NCBI RefSeq assembly: GCF_047663525.1
Contig: NC_092613.1
Span: 5,109,501-5,173,500 of the forward strand
Source: Anas platyrhynchos
Lineage: Eukaryota > Chordata > Aves > Anseriformes > Anatidae
Direction of reading: 5' to 3'
DNA length: 64,000 nt
Shown: positions 37,611 through 49,311 of the stretch, piece after piece
Layout: every line of letters starts with the position of its first letter
Position numbering within the stretch: the first letter of the stretch is position 1
The notes under the pieces: generated by a model
Seen by the model: the letters and a program-made list of their open reading frames with translations, nothing else
Databases searched by the model: none
Told to the model about the DNA's origin: nothing
Position numbers and translations under genes: made by a program

Positions 37611-39512
37611 AGACATTCTTCCTTATCTGCCCCTGTTCTTTCCTGTATTGGCACCATAATATGGAAAATAGATGAAATGCTCAGTCAGAATGGACTGACT
37701 ATAATGCAGCAGCCTGATTGTTCATGGATTCAGGGAGTGACTTTTATAAGAAATGAATATTGAAGAGGAAATGGCCTTCATTCTTCCTTAATTGCCTCTT
37801 CATCGAACAGTGTAAGATGCTGACTCTCAGGTCATGCGATTTGCAAAAAGACTTAATTGGACTGCCTTTGTGTTGTCATATATCACTATTTCTCAACTGA
37901 GCTGGTACCCAACACGTTGCCACTCCAGAGCTTGTCAACCTTTTTTTTAAAGTAATTTCTTTTGTTCCTGGATTGAAGAGTACCTGAAGTGTATGGTGTT
38001 TATTCCTGATACCGTATGGCTTTGCATCCTACAGACTTCCCTTTCTCTGCTGTTCATTCTCATTTCAGCGAGCTGTAGGTCCTTTCTCTGCTAGCTGCAC
38101 TACCTTCCTAGCTGTTCTGTTAGTTCAGTGCGATGTCTTCTGTGCTGACATGCTTAGTGAAACACTGCTACTGATTATGTGCCAAGTTTGATTTCATCTC
38201 AAGTGGATAGAGACGTAAAGTGAAGAATCAAGACACCCTCTGAAGTCCACAAAAAATGAATCTTCATAGAGTGGATATTTTAGACATGAAGGATGACTCT
38301 GCTTCTGGGAAAAGGAACAAAGGAAAGTAGCTGCAGATAAAATACTCAGTTTATATGCTTTCATCTAGACTGTAATATGAAGAGCTGTGTTGGCAGTTTC
38401 TTTCCGTCCTTGCAAATGTTTTTATTCTGTTTCTTTCCTTTAAGATGTACTACCAGAAACAATTGGTTTCCTCCTTTTCTGGTGTATACTAGCAGTTACA
38501 GAAGAAGCAGAGCCAATATTTATCCTAACTGCAACTGTATTTTTTCAGTAATCCTTCCAAGACTTAAAGATGAAATGAATAACAATGTGATCGTATGAAA
38601 AACAAAACATATGGAACTCGAATTTTTAAAAACAATCTTTTGTTTTATTTCTCTTCTATTTCTGGATCAAGAATAGAAAAACGATGAATGCTCGGAGCTT
38701 CTTCCCAGCTGTACTTCAACCTTTTATTTCTTAATGACATTTGTAATATTTTCTTTGTGGGAATGGCAAGAGACACTTTCTCTATCCAGTACCTACAGCC
38801 TGATCCTTCTGCACTAGACCAACAGCTTGCTAAAAGAAAGTTTTCATTCCTAATGCCCCTTGTTTTGTAGTGACTTTGACGGTTCCTATGCAATTACTTC
38901 ATTTTTTTCCCTAGATGTAATTATTGAGATATCTCTATGTATTTAAATTTTCAAAGTACACTGCAGACATTAAAAGCCAAGAAGAGGAGTAATAAAGAGA
39001 TGTGTTAATTTATGGTCGGAAGTGTGCAGTAATAGCGTGAGATACAAGCATGGGAAGAGAGGAGGCATTTTAAATCGGAAGGATTTTTTAAATCTGGTAT
39101 TTTCATTTCCGGCTCTGGTACAGTGGTCTGCTTAATGAAATTTGTTCCCACGTGTACAGTATTAATTTTCTTTGTTCTTTCTGCTTATAGTACAATTCAC
39201 ATCTTTTCTAGAACGCTGTCATGTCAATTCCACCCGTATGTGGCGTGGCTGAGCTCACAAGCTTTCAAAGATACACAGGCAATGGTTCTCTAGATTATTT
39301 TAAAGCCTATTATTTGCCACAGACTCCAGCCTTCATTTCTGTTAAAACTTCTTTGTACAGTGTATATGTCCTTGGTTTATCTTCTTCCATCTTCTATTTT
39401 ATTTTTTGGTATGCGTAGTTTTGTACAGTACGTGTCAGATACTGACTTGCTGGTAGCACATAGTGATGTTAGTTTTTGTGTCTGTAAATAAAGATGTATG
39501 TTTTATTTCCTA
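37611..39512 (+). other. RBBP5: RBBP5 3' untranslated region
   Basis: AT-rich sequence after the stop with no open exon. AATAAA candidates on + are at about 38989 (GTAATAAAGA) and 39487-39492 (GTAAATAAAGATG). The second is followed by T-rich sequence and gives a 3' UTR of about 1.9 kb. A further AATAAA at about 39722 could extend it slightly. Confidence 0.65.
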
Positions 39513-40997
39513 AAGTCAATGGTTAAGTCTTGGCTTCTCCGTGCTTCATTATCATTTATATTGTGACAGTGGCTGGGAATCCCACAGCACAGCTCTGGTG
39601 CAAATGCAGATGCATTGTACCTTCACCACAGCTGGTGTGTTGTGTTCCTTTTGTTTCGATTTTGTTTTTCTTTTTTTTTTCTTTAATGGGGCATTTGGTT
39701 GCAGTAGTAAATCTCTAATGTAATAAAAAGCGCTGTGTACCTGAGTGCACATGAGACAGCTGTGCTGAAAGGGGGGCTGAGCACAAAGTGTGCTGCGTGT
39801 AGCCGGGGTAACTGGATGTGAAATATAACTGGATTAGATCTTCAAAAGTTATCATTTTAATAAATTAAGGGGTCTTAGAAAAAGAAGCAAGGATATTCAT
39901 TAGCAAAGCTGTTTAAGAACAAGGCAATCTAACCCTTCCTGCAATCCATAATTCAATTGCTGGTAGAGAGGCAATTGATTATTGAACTGACTCGACCATA
40001 GCTTCATTACTGCATGGAAAGAAACAACTTCGACTTTTTTTTTCAAGGAGAATTTTAGTAGTGCATTATTCTTTTGGGATGCTTGAATACTTGGTGAGTT
40101 ATGTTGGGATGTTTCCTCTTTATGCGCTCTCTAGCTATGACAGCATACAAGGGATTTCAGTTTTACAAATTCATAGATTGAATGTGGAGATCTTGGCTCC
40201 GAGATTGCTCTTTGGAGTCAGTGGCTGTACGTGACATGTCAGATAGGGCTCAGGAGATCCCCGGAGGTCAGTGCTGTTAAATCCCAAGCAGAGCTCGTCT
40301 GTGACATCGTCACCTGGGAACGTGAGCTCACGGAATTGCTTTGCCGAGCCCTGTGTAGAGATGAAGGGCATGGTTGATACAGCCCTGGTCACCTGGCCTT
40401 TGATCCCTGGGTGATGGCAGTGAAGTCAAAATCTTGTTTTCGTGGTCTTGGTGGCTTGGGCATTGCCTTGGATTTTTGGGATATGCAGATGTGATAAAAC
40501 CACAGGTGCTACCTAAGTCATGATTTCCTCACACTAAATAGTGCTCTTTTAAAAGTTCCAGTAATGAGTACTTCTGTTGTTTTATAGCTTTATAAGAAAA
40601 TTAAACTGGAACAATAGAGTGGCAATTCATTAAAATAGCACGTAAAATCTTAAGGAGAAGGAGGGAGGACTTCATCTTTTTTAAATTGTCAAATAGATCC
40701 CAGTTGCCGGGTAAGGTGAATTTAAACATTCTGCTGCTCTGTTACGAGAACCAGAACTCAGATTCATTCTGACCAACACAGCGATGTGCTGCACCTTCAG
40801 AAGTGTTACACTTCAGGCTTGTCTCGTTAGAGGATTTCTCCTAATGGAAGGATTAGGTCTTAAAGGTGATGCTGGTGGCACTTCAGAAATACTGAGTACA
40901 GAGGCTTACAGAGAGTGACTTATTTTATTATTTATTTTATTATCATTATTTTTTTTACTGCTGAATTTGTGCGGCTTTAGAGTAGCCCATCTGACTG
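39513..40997. other. RBBP5-TMEM81 intergenic region
   Basis: About 1.5 kb of AT-rich sequence without a recognisable gene. A (TTTTATTA)-like low-complexity stretch lies at about 40920-40960, just before TMEM81. An upstream non-coding exon or the promoter of TMEM81 should be here, but nothing specific stands out. Confidence 0.5.
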
Positions 40998-41804
40998 ATG
41001 ACTGCCATGAAGACCCTGGGGAGCAGGTGCACCCTTGGGGTGTTATCTTGTGCTTTCTACCTTCCACTGGTGGTCTCCTTTCGAAGAGTCACCATCCCGG
41101 CAGAGCTGAAGTCGGTGGTTGCTAAAGTCGCCGTGAACGCCACGTCCTGCAGCGTCACCTGCGGGCTGGGCTTCAAGCTGGAGGAGATGTGCGAGATCAC
41201 CCCGGCCGGGGAGAGGAGGAACTGCACCATGCGCAGGTCCCCCTGCCTCACCACCTGGGGCTGTGGTTTGCTCCATTTCACCGTCCCGGTGGGCAAACCG
41301 TTCAACTTCAGCTGCCTGAGCTCGGACACGGTCGAGTTCGTGAGCCGAGCCTATACCTACACGTGGAGGCTCGCCCCAGGGCTCATCACCATGAACGACG
41401 TCCTCTTTGTACCTTTCAGAAACCCTGGTTTTGTCGTGCAGTTTTCCCCCACCAGGGAGTCGGACGCGGGGACGTACCGCTGCGATGTGCGGATGCTGAA
41501 GACGTTCAGGGTCATCAAGAGAGTCTACTTCGGGGTGAGAGTGATCCGAAAGGACTTTGTGGATCTGAACTTCCAGAAGTCCTTGACTCACGAGCAGCAG
41601 CTAGCAGCGAATGAGGTGGAAGGAATCAAAGGAAACAACACCAACGTAGAAGTGCAGCAGCACTTCTGGCAAAGAAAATCATTTTATAAATCCCTGGTAG
41701 GAATTGGAAGCGGAGTGATAGGAGTTGTCTTGCTGAGAGTGGCTCTCCGCTCCTTGCAGAAGACTTTGAGGAGAAGTGATGCAGAGACACAACCTGAGTT
41801 TTAA
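40998..41804 (+). CDS. TMEM81: TMEM81, sperm membrane protein with an Ig-like domain
   Basis: Single-exon frame of 268 aa (human 255). A signal peptide covers about residues 1-27, with hydrophobic core LGVLSCAFYLPLVV. Next comes a cysteine-rich segment (C51, C55, C65, C76, C83, C89) as in human TMEM81. An Ig-like fold follows, with C106 and C162 in the DAGTYRCDV motif. One transmembrane helix lies at about 233-250 and the cytoplasmic tail is short and basic. N-glycosylation sequons occur at N47, N75, N103 and N213. In vertebrates TMEM81 has been reported to join IZUMO1 and SPACA6 in a sperm complex needed for sperm-egg adhesion. Two in-frame starts exist: 40998, and 41007, which aligns with the human start (MK...). 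The second may be the real one. Its place between RBBP5 and CNTN2 is as in mammals. Confidence 0.95.
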   Translation: MTAMKTLGSRCTLGVLSCAFYLPLVVSFRRVTIPAELKSVVAKVAVNATSCSVTCGLGFKLEEMCEITPAGERRNCTMRRSPCLTTWGCGLLHFTVPVGKPFNFSCLSSDTVEFVSRAYTYTWRLAPGLITMNDVLFVPFRNPGFVVQFSPTRESDAGTYRCDVRMLKTFRVIKRVYFGVRVIRKDFVDLNFQKSLTHEQQLAANEVEGIKGNNTNVEVQQHFWQRKSFYKSLVGIGSGVIGVVLLRVALRSLQKTLRRSDAETQPEF

Positions 41805-41835
41805 GGCAATCGCTGTTCTCTGTCTTGTTTATTAT

Positions 41836-41841
41836 AATAAA
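41836..41841 (+). terminator. TMEM81 polyadenylation signal
   Basis: AATAAA lies 32 bases after the TMEM81 stop codon, in an AT-rich context (TATAATAAATCTAG). It would give a very short 3' UTR, in keeping with a compact testis-type transcript. Confidence 0.6.
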
Positions 41842-43076
41842 TCTAGCAATATTAGTATTGACGCAGCATTTAATGGTGAGGTTTGTTAATTTGGCAGTTT
41901 GTCTGTTACCAGATTGCGAAGCTTAATGAAAGGATTGGTAAGTTAGCACCGGAGCGTGGGTCTTAGTGGTGGAGTGCAGGCAGTGTCTCCAGGTGGGGCA
42001 AGGCTCTTGTTCCCTGCATGGTGTGAAAGGGTGGCTGATGTTCTTCACCCCTGCAATGATCCAGACAGAAGTTCAGAGGGCACTGAGCCACAGAAAACTG
42101 CCCGACACTCCTCTAACCAGCCTTCATTTTACCTCTAGTTGCTTTCTTTGTTTATTTTGTAGCTGATAACTTGGAACCCTGCTTCTGCCTTATTGATTCT
42201 TCTGCCTTGCCCAGAGCTGTGGCGGTGCGGGCTGACCCAGATGGCTGCTTTTGGTAGGTGGTGTTCTCCAGGAAGAGGCACAAAGAAGCGAGGGTGCAGC
42301 AGCTGGGCTCAGAAACGTGGTTTCCAGGCTGCCTGCTGTCCCCATCAAACCCAAGCACTCCACCCTAAGGAGCTGGGTGTGCAGGGACGAGGTGAGCCAC
42401 CGCTGCCTGCTGCCTCTACAGATGTTTGTCTCCCGCCGCTGGAGCTCAGGAAGCAAGTATCAAGTGAGAGCTGGGAGCTTCCACTCTCCTTTGTAGTTCA
42501 GAACAGCGAGGCAGGGAGCAGTAGGAAGCAGAAGCCAATCTTCAGTTTGAGCACGGCTGCTTGGGAACGTAACGGGGTGTTTTTAATCACAGCTCCGAGC
42601 TCAGCTCACTCCTAAAAATCTTTAAAGGGGGAGGAGAGGGAAGAGTTCAGTGGGCTTGTGGATCTTTCATTTGTCCTGGTGACTAATAAGTATAAAACAT
42701 GCAGCAACTCAGTAGGGAGTACTGGTTCCCCCTTGGTCGCAGAATCCACAGAGGGACCTATTAAGTGCCTTCTCCTTCTAGTTTCTGCCTCAATTTTAGA
42801 GTAAACAACTATATTTACCAAGTCCATTTCCTTTTTTCCATGAGCTAAGGTACAGGAATGCGTAGTACCTCCAATTCTGTGGAAAATAATGATACAGCTC
42901 TAATATTTAAGATCAAAGCGTACTGGTTTTTTCTTTCTGCCAGAACAAAAAAATGCTTTAATGTAGAAAGAGTTGGATATACAAGGAAATGCCTTGTTTG
43001 CAGAGCCTCCTGTGTAAGGAACAAAAACTGAAATGCAGCGAGCCAAGTCTTCATGTATGATTAAGTAGCTAATAAG
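41842..43076. other. Intergenic, no gene seen
   Basis: About 1.2 kb between TMEM81 and the minus-strand reading region. Several short frames exist on both strands, none with domain-like content. The right end (42960-43076) would be just past the 3' end of the minus-strand transcript. Confidence 0.5.
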
Positions 43077-43082
43077 TTTATT
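43077..43082 (-). terminator. Polyadenylation signal overlapping a stop codon
   Basis: On the minus strand the sequence TCTCAATAAACTT contains TAA as the stop of the coding-like frame, and AATAAA overlaps it. Such an overlap would leave a 3' UTR of only about 20-30 bases. Confidence 0.5.
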
Positions 43083-43960
43083 GAGACAATGAGCTGTAGA
43101 GCACGGGGCTGCCTGGCCGTGTCTGAGCGGAGAAGCAAGATCGGGCTGGAGTTCTCAGTTTGTAGCTCTGCCAAGCTCCCGGCTTCTGTGGGAGGACTTT
43201 GGTGGGCACAGGCGCTGCAGAAGTCTGTAAACGTGAAGGGAGCCGTTCAGCAGGGACAGAAGGTGCCTCTTTTCCTAGCAGCCTGGCTCTGGGGGGCACG
43301 TGGGAGCCCTTGGGAAGATGCGTGGTCCCCTTCTTCTGGTTTCTTCTGTGCTCAGCGCTGGCTTTGTCCTTGCTCCACTGTTCCTTCTGGCTCTGCAACT
43401 CCTTCATCTGCTTCTGTTCCTTCACTAGAAGCACACGCTGCTTCCTCTGAGCCTTACTCCAGTATTTCCCAGTCTCGAGCTCGCTGCGGCTGTCCTCATC
43501 TGTGGTCAGCCTGCTTCCACCTCCTGTGCCTCTCCAGGCCCTGTCTTTTAGCATTCTTGTGTTGCTTCTGCAAGGACCATTCGCTGCCTTCGTGCAGCAG
43601 CCTCCGTCTGTTCCCGTTAGCCCTGCTTTGCCTCTGGGCTTTCTCTGCTTTTGCTGATGCTCCAGCCGGGTGGCCGAGGAGCTCTGCACCAGCCATGTCC
43701 TGCAGCAAGCTGATGGGGCTCCTGTGGCAATGCGCCTGACAAGGAGCTCTGAGCTTTTTTTGGGCCATCAGGGGTGGCTGGTGGTGGGCACACGTCTCTG
43801 GCTGCTTCTGCTCCTTGGTTCGCACTGAGCCTACTCTGAGGCTCAGCAACATCTCCCTAATTTGGGGACCGGGTCCATGTAGTTGGGCTTTTACTGGCTT
43901 CCTCATTCTGCTGCGCGAATAAGAGCTGAAATCGTATCTTTGTATCTCAAGCGTGCTCAT
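43078..43960 (-). pseudogene. Unrecognised minus-strand gene or decayed gene, coding-like in two overlapping frames
   Basis: I do not recognise this gene. Reading from 43960, a 154-codon frame starts MSTLEIQRYDFSSYSRSRM. It stays rich in K, R, Q and E until about 43530 and stops at 43496. In a second frame the coding-like text continues from about 43525 (TTDEDSRSELETGKYWSKAQ), passes through a charged coiled-coil-like stretch (KEQKQMKELQSQKEQ), and reaches a basic, proline-rich tail ending YSSLSQ at a TAA in 43078-43080. The two parts look like one protein of about 290 residues split by a single frame change near 43500-43545. No intron of reasonable length fits between them. The stop overlaps a minus-strand AATAAA (43077-43082). 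It may be a host gene that has recently decayed, a sequencing indel, or two exons of an unusual gene. Human has no gene I know of between TMEM81 and CNTN2. Confidence 0.5.
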
Positions 43961-46900
43961 AAGATCAACGTGAAAAAATTATTACAGCAAACTCCACGAT
44001 TTGCACTGATTTGCCGTTAAACTTCCTTGATACCTGCTGTAGGTTAAACGGTTTCTTTTATCCTAAAACATATTTCTTATCAGCTGAAGTAAAATCACGG
44101 CAAGCCACTTCTAAGCAGGGTGAAACGCGTTGACTCAGCCTCTTGCCCAGATTTAACACCGCCCTTTGAGCTGGCTCTAACAAGTGAGACCTGGATTTTG
44201 GCTCTTCTCAGTGCCTCGTCTTCTCACCCCCAAGGAATTCTCTTTCCCAAACCTGTACAAAGCAGCAGCAGCAGCAGCAAGCTGCCCGCTGTGCACTCAT
44301 GCTTCAGGCACCCTGGGGAGCCTGCTGTGTGCCTGGCTGCGCTCATCCAGTCCGGATCTCTCTGTCGATGGCTTTCCTGGTGGTGGGTGCCCATGGTGCA
44401 CAGCCCTAGATATGCAAAAGGACCCTTTTACCCTGTTAAATATAGCAGGGCAAAGAACACAAACAGTTAATAAAAACTGCAGCAGGCACCTTCTGTGCAC
44501 AGGATTTAGAGAGCTCTGTTTGCTCGCGAAATAGGAAGAAATGGGTAACAACTTTGTAAGCTGGGGATGCTCGTGGTAGGAGAGAGGAGGCTGTGGGGAC
44601 CCCTCTGTGCTGAAGAACCCCCTGCTAGCAGGAACAGGCTTCTGCTGGGTTTGGGAGCTGATGGTTAAAACCAACAAAGAGAGGCTGACCCATCTGGAAG
44701 GGTCTCCTTGTGCTTTGTAATGCAAATGCAGGGCTTGCTCCTGTGGGCAGCTGTGTTTTAGAAATGCAGAGAGATTACATGAAAGGTCCAGGACAAGCCA
44801 TTTTCTCCCTGCTTAGCTGAGGAGGTCAGAGTGGGAGCCCAAAGGGTCCTTCATCTTTTTATTGCATTTATTTTTTATTTATTTTTTTTTGCCAAGGGGA
44901 GCAGGAAAGATGAATGCATTTTTTAAAGTTAATTTAAAGATGGAAGGCAGCGATGGAGAGCGAGGCTCCAGCATCAGAAAGGATGGAATGAGGTCTCTTA
45001 TTGATGTGGCTGCTGCTAGAAGTGGTACTTTCCCTGTAAGCTTTTGTGTTTTACAACAATCCGAAGTGTTTTTCCTAATGTTTGCTTTAGCAGGTCTGCT
45101 GGGGGATGGAGAGGAAGGGAGGGAGAGCAGGCTGTGCTGCGGGGTAAGAGGTTACAGAGGGGGAAAAGGGAGCTCAGATGGACAGGGAGGAAGCAGCCGA
45201 AGCAAGGACCCTTAGAAACATCACTCTCTCCTCCTCCCTACGTGTTCCCATCTCCTCCCGTGTTCTGCACGTTTTCTGAGTCACCAAATCTGTTCTTCCC
45301 GAAGTAAGCATCAGATCTGCAGGAAAATGTCTTTCCCTGCCCTGACTTTGTAATACAGTGCCCAAACTTCTTCCTCCACCGTTTATTTCAGCAATTGCTT
45401 GTCTGCCTCACCTGGAGGAGAGGACTGCAGAGGCTGCATGCGAACCCAGCGCTGCTTGCTGCCAGTTCCCAGCCAGAGATTTTTTTTGTGGTACAAACTT
45501 CTGCTGCCTGCTGATGGTCCTAGGTATTAGGAAGCAATTAGCATTGTACATGCTAAAGCCAGACAGATTGTGTGAGGGAGGAAGTCAATTTGCTAATGGA
45601 ATTAGCACTTGGAAAGGAGGAGGTAATAACAGAATGGTGAGGCATAGGCAGCTGTTTAAATTGCTGTTAGCTACTGAAGCTTATCTAAATTGAATAACTA
45701 GATTGCCTTAACTGCTGGAATTTGAATGGCAGCAAAGAGAAAAACAACCCCCATATGCTGCTTTTACACCGAGGCAGTGCCTGGGCTCCCATTCTCTGCG
45801 CGCTGATCTCTGGCACTCCTCCTGCCTGGCCCTGCAGTTGCCTGCAGCAGGCGGGTGCTCTGCTGGGATGCAGCTCTCCGACTTCAGGTGTCACAGAAAG
45901 GCAGCGAGCTATTTCCCCTCGCTATTTCTGTCTACAAAAACCTCTCTCCTGGGCCAGGGCTTGCCCAAATCCCGCAGCAGGGGCTGTCCTCGCAGTGGCT
46001 GCAGCCGTGCGGGGAGGCTTTCTGCAAATACACAGGTGCTCCTAGAAAAAAACAAAACAAAACCAAAAAAAAAAAAAAAAACAAATAACACAACAGTGGT
46101 GGGTCTTAAACGCAGCTGGTGGTGGGGTTACAGTGTGTGGCCCTGGCTCCATGGGAAGAACTGGGATGGGGGGGTGTCGGTGGTGCTCACAGCACCCTGC
46201 ACCCAGCATCGCTGCGGCACGGCGTGCTCGTGTTCCCAAAGGCGCCTCCTGCTCACCAGGGAGGACACGTTTCTGCTCGGTCCTGTGATGCGCGGTGGCA
46301 TTTAATGATGGCTCTTGAGAAAGCAGAAGTGCCCTCGCAGAGGACGGAGCGGGGAGCGATTCATCTCCGTCCTGGCCGCTCCCTGCTGGGTGCTTTAATG
46401 ACGCTTCCCTGCCCTTTACAAAACCCTTTTGCTGCCCGACTCCCAGAGCTAATTACGGGGCTCCGGCACCGAGCAGCTCGCCCGTGGCTTTGCACAGCAC
46501 GGGGCAGAGGGGCAGGAGCCTGCGAGGGGCCAGAGCACAGCTGAGCCCGGCCTCCTGGGGCCTCGTCCTGTCCTCCCTGCCATCAGCTTGTTATCAGGCA
46601 CCTCCACCTGGGGCAGCTGGGGCTCCTTGGAAAAGAAGTGGCCGCTCTGCACCACCTTCGGGGGAACAGTTGGGGTTATTTACAGTGTTTTTGCTGAAAG
46701 AGGCCCTTCGGGTTTTGTTCCAAAAATGAGACTTGGATCTGCGGTGCTTTACTCTAAAAGTGTATTCCTTTCTTTTTTTTTTTTTTTTTTTTTTTTTTGT
46801 GAGCTGTTTTATAGGGTTTTAGCCCGTAAATAGAAATAGTTTAACGTGGTGATTGTTTTACAGGCTGCATAAAAGCAAACACATCCCGGATGGAGCTGAG

Positions 46901-47048
46901 GGAAGGGGTTTGGGTGACATCTTCTATGGCCGGTGCTGCTGGGCCCCCTTCCTCCCCTGTCCACTCCTCAGCTCCAGCAGGGCCCTCAGCCTGTGCCACG
47001 CACGGCTGCTCCACTTGATCTCTTGGCACCCTTCCTGAAGGTGGAAGG
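43961..47048. other. Gene-poor interval
   Basis: No supportable gene in 3.1 kb. Simple repeats: (AGC)6 at 44261-44278, T-rich patches at 44855-44890, an A run of 17 at 46065-46081, and a T run of 26 at 46773-46798. A patch at 45530-45700 has repeated homeodomain-type AATTAGCA words (see findings). Upstream exons of the minus-strand reading region could lie here but I cannot point to one. Confidence 0.5.
45591..45607. promoter_or_regulatory. Palindromic homeodomain-type site
   Basis: A perfect inverted repeat TGCTAAT-GGA-ATTAGCA. A further AATTAGCA lies 55 bases to the left (45536-45543). TAAT/ATTA cores are the standard homeodomain recognition sequence. The surrounding 170 bases are AT-rich in an otherwise GC-moderate interval, which suggests a conserved element. 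Function is inferred. Confidence 0.3.
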
Positions 47049-47350
47049 AAGCTAATAGATTTTTTTTAAGGCCAGAAGGGGTGACTGTGATGAATTCATC
47101 TGACATAACGTAGACCAGGTGATTTCATGCAGCGCCTCCTGCGATGATGGAAATTATTTTCAGTAATGGAAGTGAACCTTTGCGAGCCTGCTAGCTCGTG
47201 GCTGATCTCATGGATATCTTTCCTGGAAGATTTCCAGCCTTGGTTTAAAGGCTGCGATTGATGATGAAGCTTTTTTGGCAAGCTATTTCGAAAATCAATT
47301 ACCCTTTTTGCTAATAAGCTGCGTGAGATTTCTGACTTGAGGTTTCCAGC
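47049..47350 (-). mobile_element. Ancient CR1-like LINE 3' end relic
   Basis: On + the sequence opens with TTTTAAGGCCAGAAGGGGTG and later has ATTTCCAGCCTTGGTTTAAAGG, then CAATTACCCTTTTTGC. These are the reverse complement of the 3' end of the CR1-type LINE common in turtles and crocodiles. The element therefore lies on the minus strand with its tail at the left. It differs from modern chicken CR1 families and is strongly diverged, so it is probably an early sauropsid or older insertion. The right boundary is uncertain and may reach about 47480. Confidence 0.6.
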
Positions 47351-48174
47351 ATTACTTTCCGGGTGTTGGAATACCAGCCAGGTAAAGCACGTTATGTTGA
47401 TGTATTTAACCAGCCCCTCCATAACCTCAATTCCTTGCCCCAAGGACAGTCTCTCCTCTTTCCATCAGTTATCACTGCCTTGGGATAGAATTGGAGTTGA
47501 CGATGTCTTAATTGAATTAACTTCTGCCGAGGAGTTCAGCCCCACGTGGATGGGGTCTTGCTGGGCTCCTTGTTTGAGTTCATGCAATGGGCAGCCAGGA
47601 AAATACTCCAAGGCCAGAGGGAGTCCTGAGCAAGCAAGGTACCCGGTGCATTAACAGCTGGACAGAAGCACTCCAGACTCCAGTAGTTGTCTAAAGTCTC
47701 TGAAGGTCTTTATTTATGAACTGCGTGCTACCGTAGCCAATAAATAACCATAATTACAGTAAATACAATATGCCTGCAATGTTTCCCTTTTTTTTTTTCC
47801 TTAAAAAAAAATAGCGTACAACAAAGTTACGGAGAAGAAAACTGCCCTGCCCGTGTTTAGTGGCGTTGGATGAAAACATTCACAGCAGAGGGCTCGTGCG
47901 GATGGGGGAGAGCTCTGCACCTTCAGAGCAGGTGAGGTTGAGAACCCCCAGGCATTAACTGATGTGGGTGAAGGCATGAAAGGCATGGAGCATCTCCCGC
48001 TCTGGGCACAACACTTAATCTGTCCTGCTCTACATCTGAGCTGTCCCTGACTCAAACCAACATAGCCCAGTGCTGAATTCAACCTAAAACCACGAACGCA
48101 GCGCTCGGTCTGTGACTTCAGTAGCATCAGGTAGATTATTGTGTGTTAAATACAAATAAATCAGAGCTGTTTAG

Positions 48175-48300
48175 CTCCTCATTTGGGAGTCTCAGAGCAC
48201 TTCACCCGCGTTGCTTACTCCTCGCAGCATCCTCGTGAGGTTGGTTTTGCTGCCAAGAAGTGATGCGGACCCTGTGAAAGGAGCTGACTTTCCTTAGTGA
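48175..48300. repeat. Possible ancient SINE/L2-tail fragment
   Basis: The words CTCAGAGCACTTCACCC and CTCGCAGCATCCTCGTGAGG resemble the CTCAAAGCACTTTACAAA and CCTCACAACACCCTGTGAGG segments of old tetrapod SINEs related to MIR and AmnSINE. The match is short and read by eye. Confidence 0.35.
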
Positions 48301-49311
48301 GCCATCACAGCGCTGAGAGCAGAAAGCAGGCACTTAACTCATCCCTGTAAGTTAATCCCTAAAGTAAATGCTCCGAGCAATTACATGTAGGGGATTCTTA
48401 ATGAGACAGGAAATTGATTTGCAGCTTAATGCGATGGTGTAAATCCAATGAACTCGGTTAAGATGTTGAAATCTAAATTTTCTCCCCTGGCTCCGAACAC
48501 CTTTCCTTTCTTTCCTTTTAACCCCTGTGCTGCGTTTTAGGAAGCTCTACCTGGTGTCGCGGGAAGTTTTTCACATCTTTTTCTCCTGTTGATGGCTTTG
48601 GTTAGGCTTTACATGTGGGGTTTTCTTATAGCCTGGATAAAGTTTAACTAGGTGCAAACGCTGCCTTGGCTGTGCCTTGCGAAATGGGTAGGGGTGTGCG
48701 CAAATCCTTCTCTGAATGTCACCTAATTTCGATGAGTAAACCAGAAAAACATTCTGTTGGAACGTGGCTTGTGTCTATGTACAAAAACTGAGCTGTCTGG
48801 TCTGGAAGGGGTTTAGCCTGCAACCGCCCTGGTCTGAATTTGGCCTCTCCCTGCAGGTGGAAAACCTTCATCATCCCCTCCTGCCACTGTCCTTCACCCA
48901 GCGGGTGCCCCTGTGCTCACCTGCAGTGCTTTGTAGCGTGCTGCAATCTTTTCCTTGGAGTATCAGCAAATCCCTCCAGCATCCCTGGGGCAGAGCCTGC
49001 CCCGTGACCGTGCACAGGTTTTGGAGTTTCTTCGTGATAAAGCTCGGGAAGCGCTGGGGACAGCTGGGCTGTGGCTTTCTGGGTTAGGTAGTGGCCAGGT
49101 ATGGCCAGCACAGCGACAAGGGCACTTTTGCCCCCAGGGACTTGGCAGTGGCTGTCCCACCTCGCTGAAATGTTCTGCTGCCTGAGCTGGGCAGTTTAAA
49201 TCAGCTCTGACACCCTCCGTGAGCTCCGATAACACCCGTGGCAGGGGCGTGAATACACAGAAACGTGCAAAGAACTTGGGGATGCACGGTGACCTGCTCG
49301 TGCCTTGCTTT

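Noticed and set aside
41043-41591. 182-codon minus-strand frame antisense to TMEM81
   Set aside because: It is a shadow of the TMEM81 coding sequence, whose plus-strand frame clearly matches the known protein.
46773-46798. Run of 26 T as the tail of a minus-strand processed pseudogene
   Set aside because: The sequence to its right shows no recognisable cDNA and no target-site duplication. A simple homopolymer is the safer reading.
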